A DNA stretch of 64,000 bases from Flammeovirga aprica JL-4 (GTDB lineage Bacteria > Bacteroidota > Bacteroidia > Cytophagales > Flammeovirgaceae), in the NCBI RefSeq assembly GCF_012844305.1, contig NZ_JABANE010000046.1, positions 1-64,000 of the forward strand, in the 5' to 3' direction. The notes under the pieces are model-generated. The model saw only the letters and a list, made by a program, of their open reading frames with translations, was not told the DNA's origin and did not search any database. This document shows positions 63,019 through 64,000 of this stretch, piece by piece. Positions within the stretch are counted from its first letter, which is position 1. Every line of letters begins with the position of its first letter. Position numbers and translations under genes: made by a program.

Positions 63019-64000
63019 CTAGAGCACAACACAATCCTCTTCCATCACTTCTTTCACTTGCTCAATTTCCTTAAGAGTGAGCTCAAGCATTATTTGAAGG
63101 TATAAGAAAGCAACCGATTTATTCTCTGGTAAGCTGATTTTCAATTCTTCCGCAGTGTAAGCCATCAAGTTTTTGATGATCGTTTGACTTGCATTGATTC
63201 TGTCCCAAGCTTCCAATAATAGCTCCTCATCATAACTGACCACATCATAAATCTCTTTCTCTAGCTCAAATTCTTTTTTCAGAAACTGAGCATACACATC
63301 GTGCACTCTGCCCAACATATATCTGGAAGATAAGATCTTTTTTCCATCAGTATTGATGTTCAGCAGACAGTCATTCTTCAACATTTCACTCGTAAGCTGA
63401 CCAGAAAACGAGGGGTTCATATTGATGGCCCAAGTTCCGGTGGAAATCAAAACGAAAGGTGCTCCCTTGATAATTGTAGTATAAGGTTGCATTGAAGAGG
63501 TGCTGTCATGAATACCAATACCCACTTTTATATCATGTGGTGCAAGTGTTTTCTGAATAGCACATGTATGTTTGTTATTTTGAATTGGAGGGAAATTCAA
63601 CCCTTCATCACTCACCCAACTGTGATAATCATCCTTTTCAAAATCCCACAAACCAGTATGACACCCAATAGAGGTGAGGTCTGTGGCCAATTGTTTTGTA
63701 AATCTATAATGCAAATACTGAGGGAAATGCAGAGAAGTACTGATTTGCTCCCATTGATTGCTTCTATTGTATTTTATCCAGTAAGGCTGCAATCCTGAAT
63801 TTAAAAACTGCAGAATAGGAGAAGCAGTCTTGGCGGCAAATACTTCTTCACCACCGTACTTGTCATATAGTTTTTGATAAAAATCAGCAGAAGTGGGTTT
63901 CAAGTAATTATAGAAAGTTCCCACTCTGTTGCCTTGAGCATCTAAATGCACAAGACTAGCACCATAACAAGAGAAATTGAGTGCTATGATTTTATATTCT
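63019..64000 (-). CDS. FGGY-family sugar kinase (rhamnulokinase/fuculokinase-like), 3' part; runs off right edge
   Basis: The reading frame is open to the window end; codons upstream of the GTG at 63951 encode YKIIALNFSCYGASLV, so that GTG is not the start and the gene is 5'-partial (about 326 residues visible). Typical FGGY features are VHLDAQGNRV, FYNYLKP, the catalytic-loop region VGIGIHDSTSSMQPY and the ATP-site strand VLISTGTWAINMNP. Bacteroidota members of this branch phosphorylate L-rhamnulose, L-fuculose or related ketoses. The N-terminal ATP-binding part is outside the window. It is transcribed toward the DUF285 gene and is probably the last gene of an operon to the right. The substrate is not decidable here. 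Confidence 0.85.
   Translation of the reverse strand, partial: EYKIIALNFSCYGASLVHLDAQGNRVGTFYNYLKPTSADFYQKLYDKYGGEEVFAAKTASPILQFLNSGLQPYWIKYNRSNQWEQISTSLHFPQYLHYRFTKQLATDLTSIGCHTGLWDFEKDDYHSWVSDEGLNFPPIQNNKHTCAIQKTLAPHDIKVGIGIHDSTSSMQPYTTIIKGAPFVLISTGTWAINMNPSFSGQLTSEMLKNDCLLNINTDGKKILSSRYMLGRVHDVYAQFLKKEFELEKEIYDVVSYDEELLLEAWDRINASQTIIKNLMAYTAEELKISLPENKSVAFLYLQIMLELTLKEIEQVKEVMEEDCVVL

Overview
The window looks like chromosome from a marine, algal-polysaccharide-degrading Bacteroidota, most likely Flammeovirga or a close relative. This is inferred from AT-rich DNA, Bacteroidota-type SusC/SusD pairs, type IX secretion (T9SS) C-terminal sorting domains, weak Shine-Dalgarno usage, many S1 sulfatases, and a GH86/GH117/GH2 agar-type locus. 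No rRNA, tRNA or CRISPR was seen.

Region 1 (1-5350). The left edge holds the first 22 codons of an insertion-sequence protein reading out of the window. Its end has apparently cut off the 5' part of a GH99/GH71-like gene. A GH92 alpha-mannosidase lipoprotein and a sulfatase follow.

Region 2 (5351-28271) is an accessory region built around two copies of an unusual gene set. Each copy has a membrane-anchored one-component regulator: a periplasmic lectin-like and kelch-like part, one TM helix, then a cytoplasmic winged helix plus BTAD-like domain resembling SARP activators. Each copy also has giant secreted proteins made of 6-7 tandem ~177-residue LRR plus Ig-like modules with a T9SS tail. A short tailless homologue and a three-part sulfatase sit between them. 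The gene order is roughly mirrored (sulfatase - regulator - LRR ... LRR - LRR - regulator - sulfatase), and the two outer sulfatases are close paralogues.

Region 3 (28272-32474) holds ahpC, the second sulfatase copy and a small membrane protein.

Region 4 (32494-61052) is an agar/porphyran polysaccharide utilization locus. Two GH86 enzymes (one with a T9SS tail, one without) cut the chain. SusC, SusD and a surface glycan-binding lipoprotein capture and import oligosaccharides. A GH2 beta-galactosidase and a GH117 lipoprotein trim them to galactose and 3,6-anhydro-L-galactose (AHG). A RhaT-type permease and a mutarotase handle the monosaccharides. The AHG route can be read in full: aldehyde dehydrogenase (AHG to anhydrogalactonate), enolase-superfamily cycloisomerase (to L-KDGal), Zn-ADH plus KduD-like SDR (proposed C5 epimerization to D-KDG), KDG kinase and KDPG aldolase (to pyruvate and glyceraldehyde 3-phosphate). 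A TPR-TM-LuxR-type regulator is divergent from susC. A sulfatase closes the locus.

Region 5 (61053-64000) has a 25-residue-repeat DUF285/BspA-like protein and the 3' part of an FGGY sugar kinase that runs off the right edge.

Three families of dispersed non-coding repeats punctuate the window: a ~215-bp family (three copies), a ~200-bp nested-palindrome REP-like family (two copies), and a MITE-like family with terminal inverted repeats, one copy upstream of each GH86 gene.
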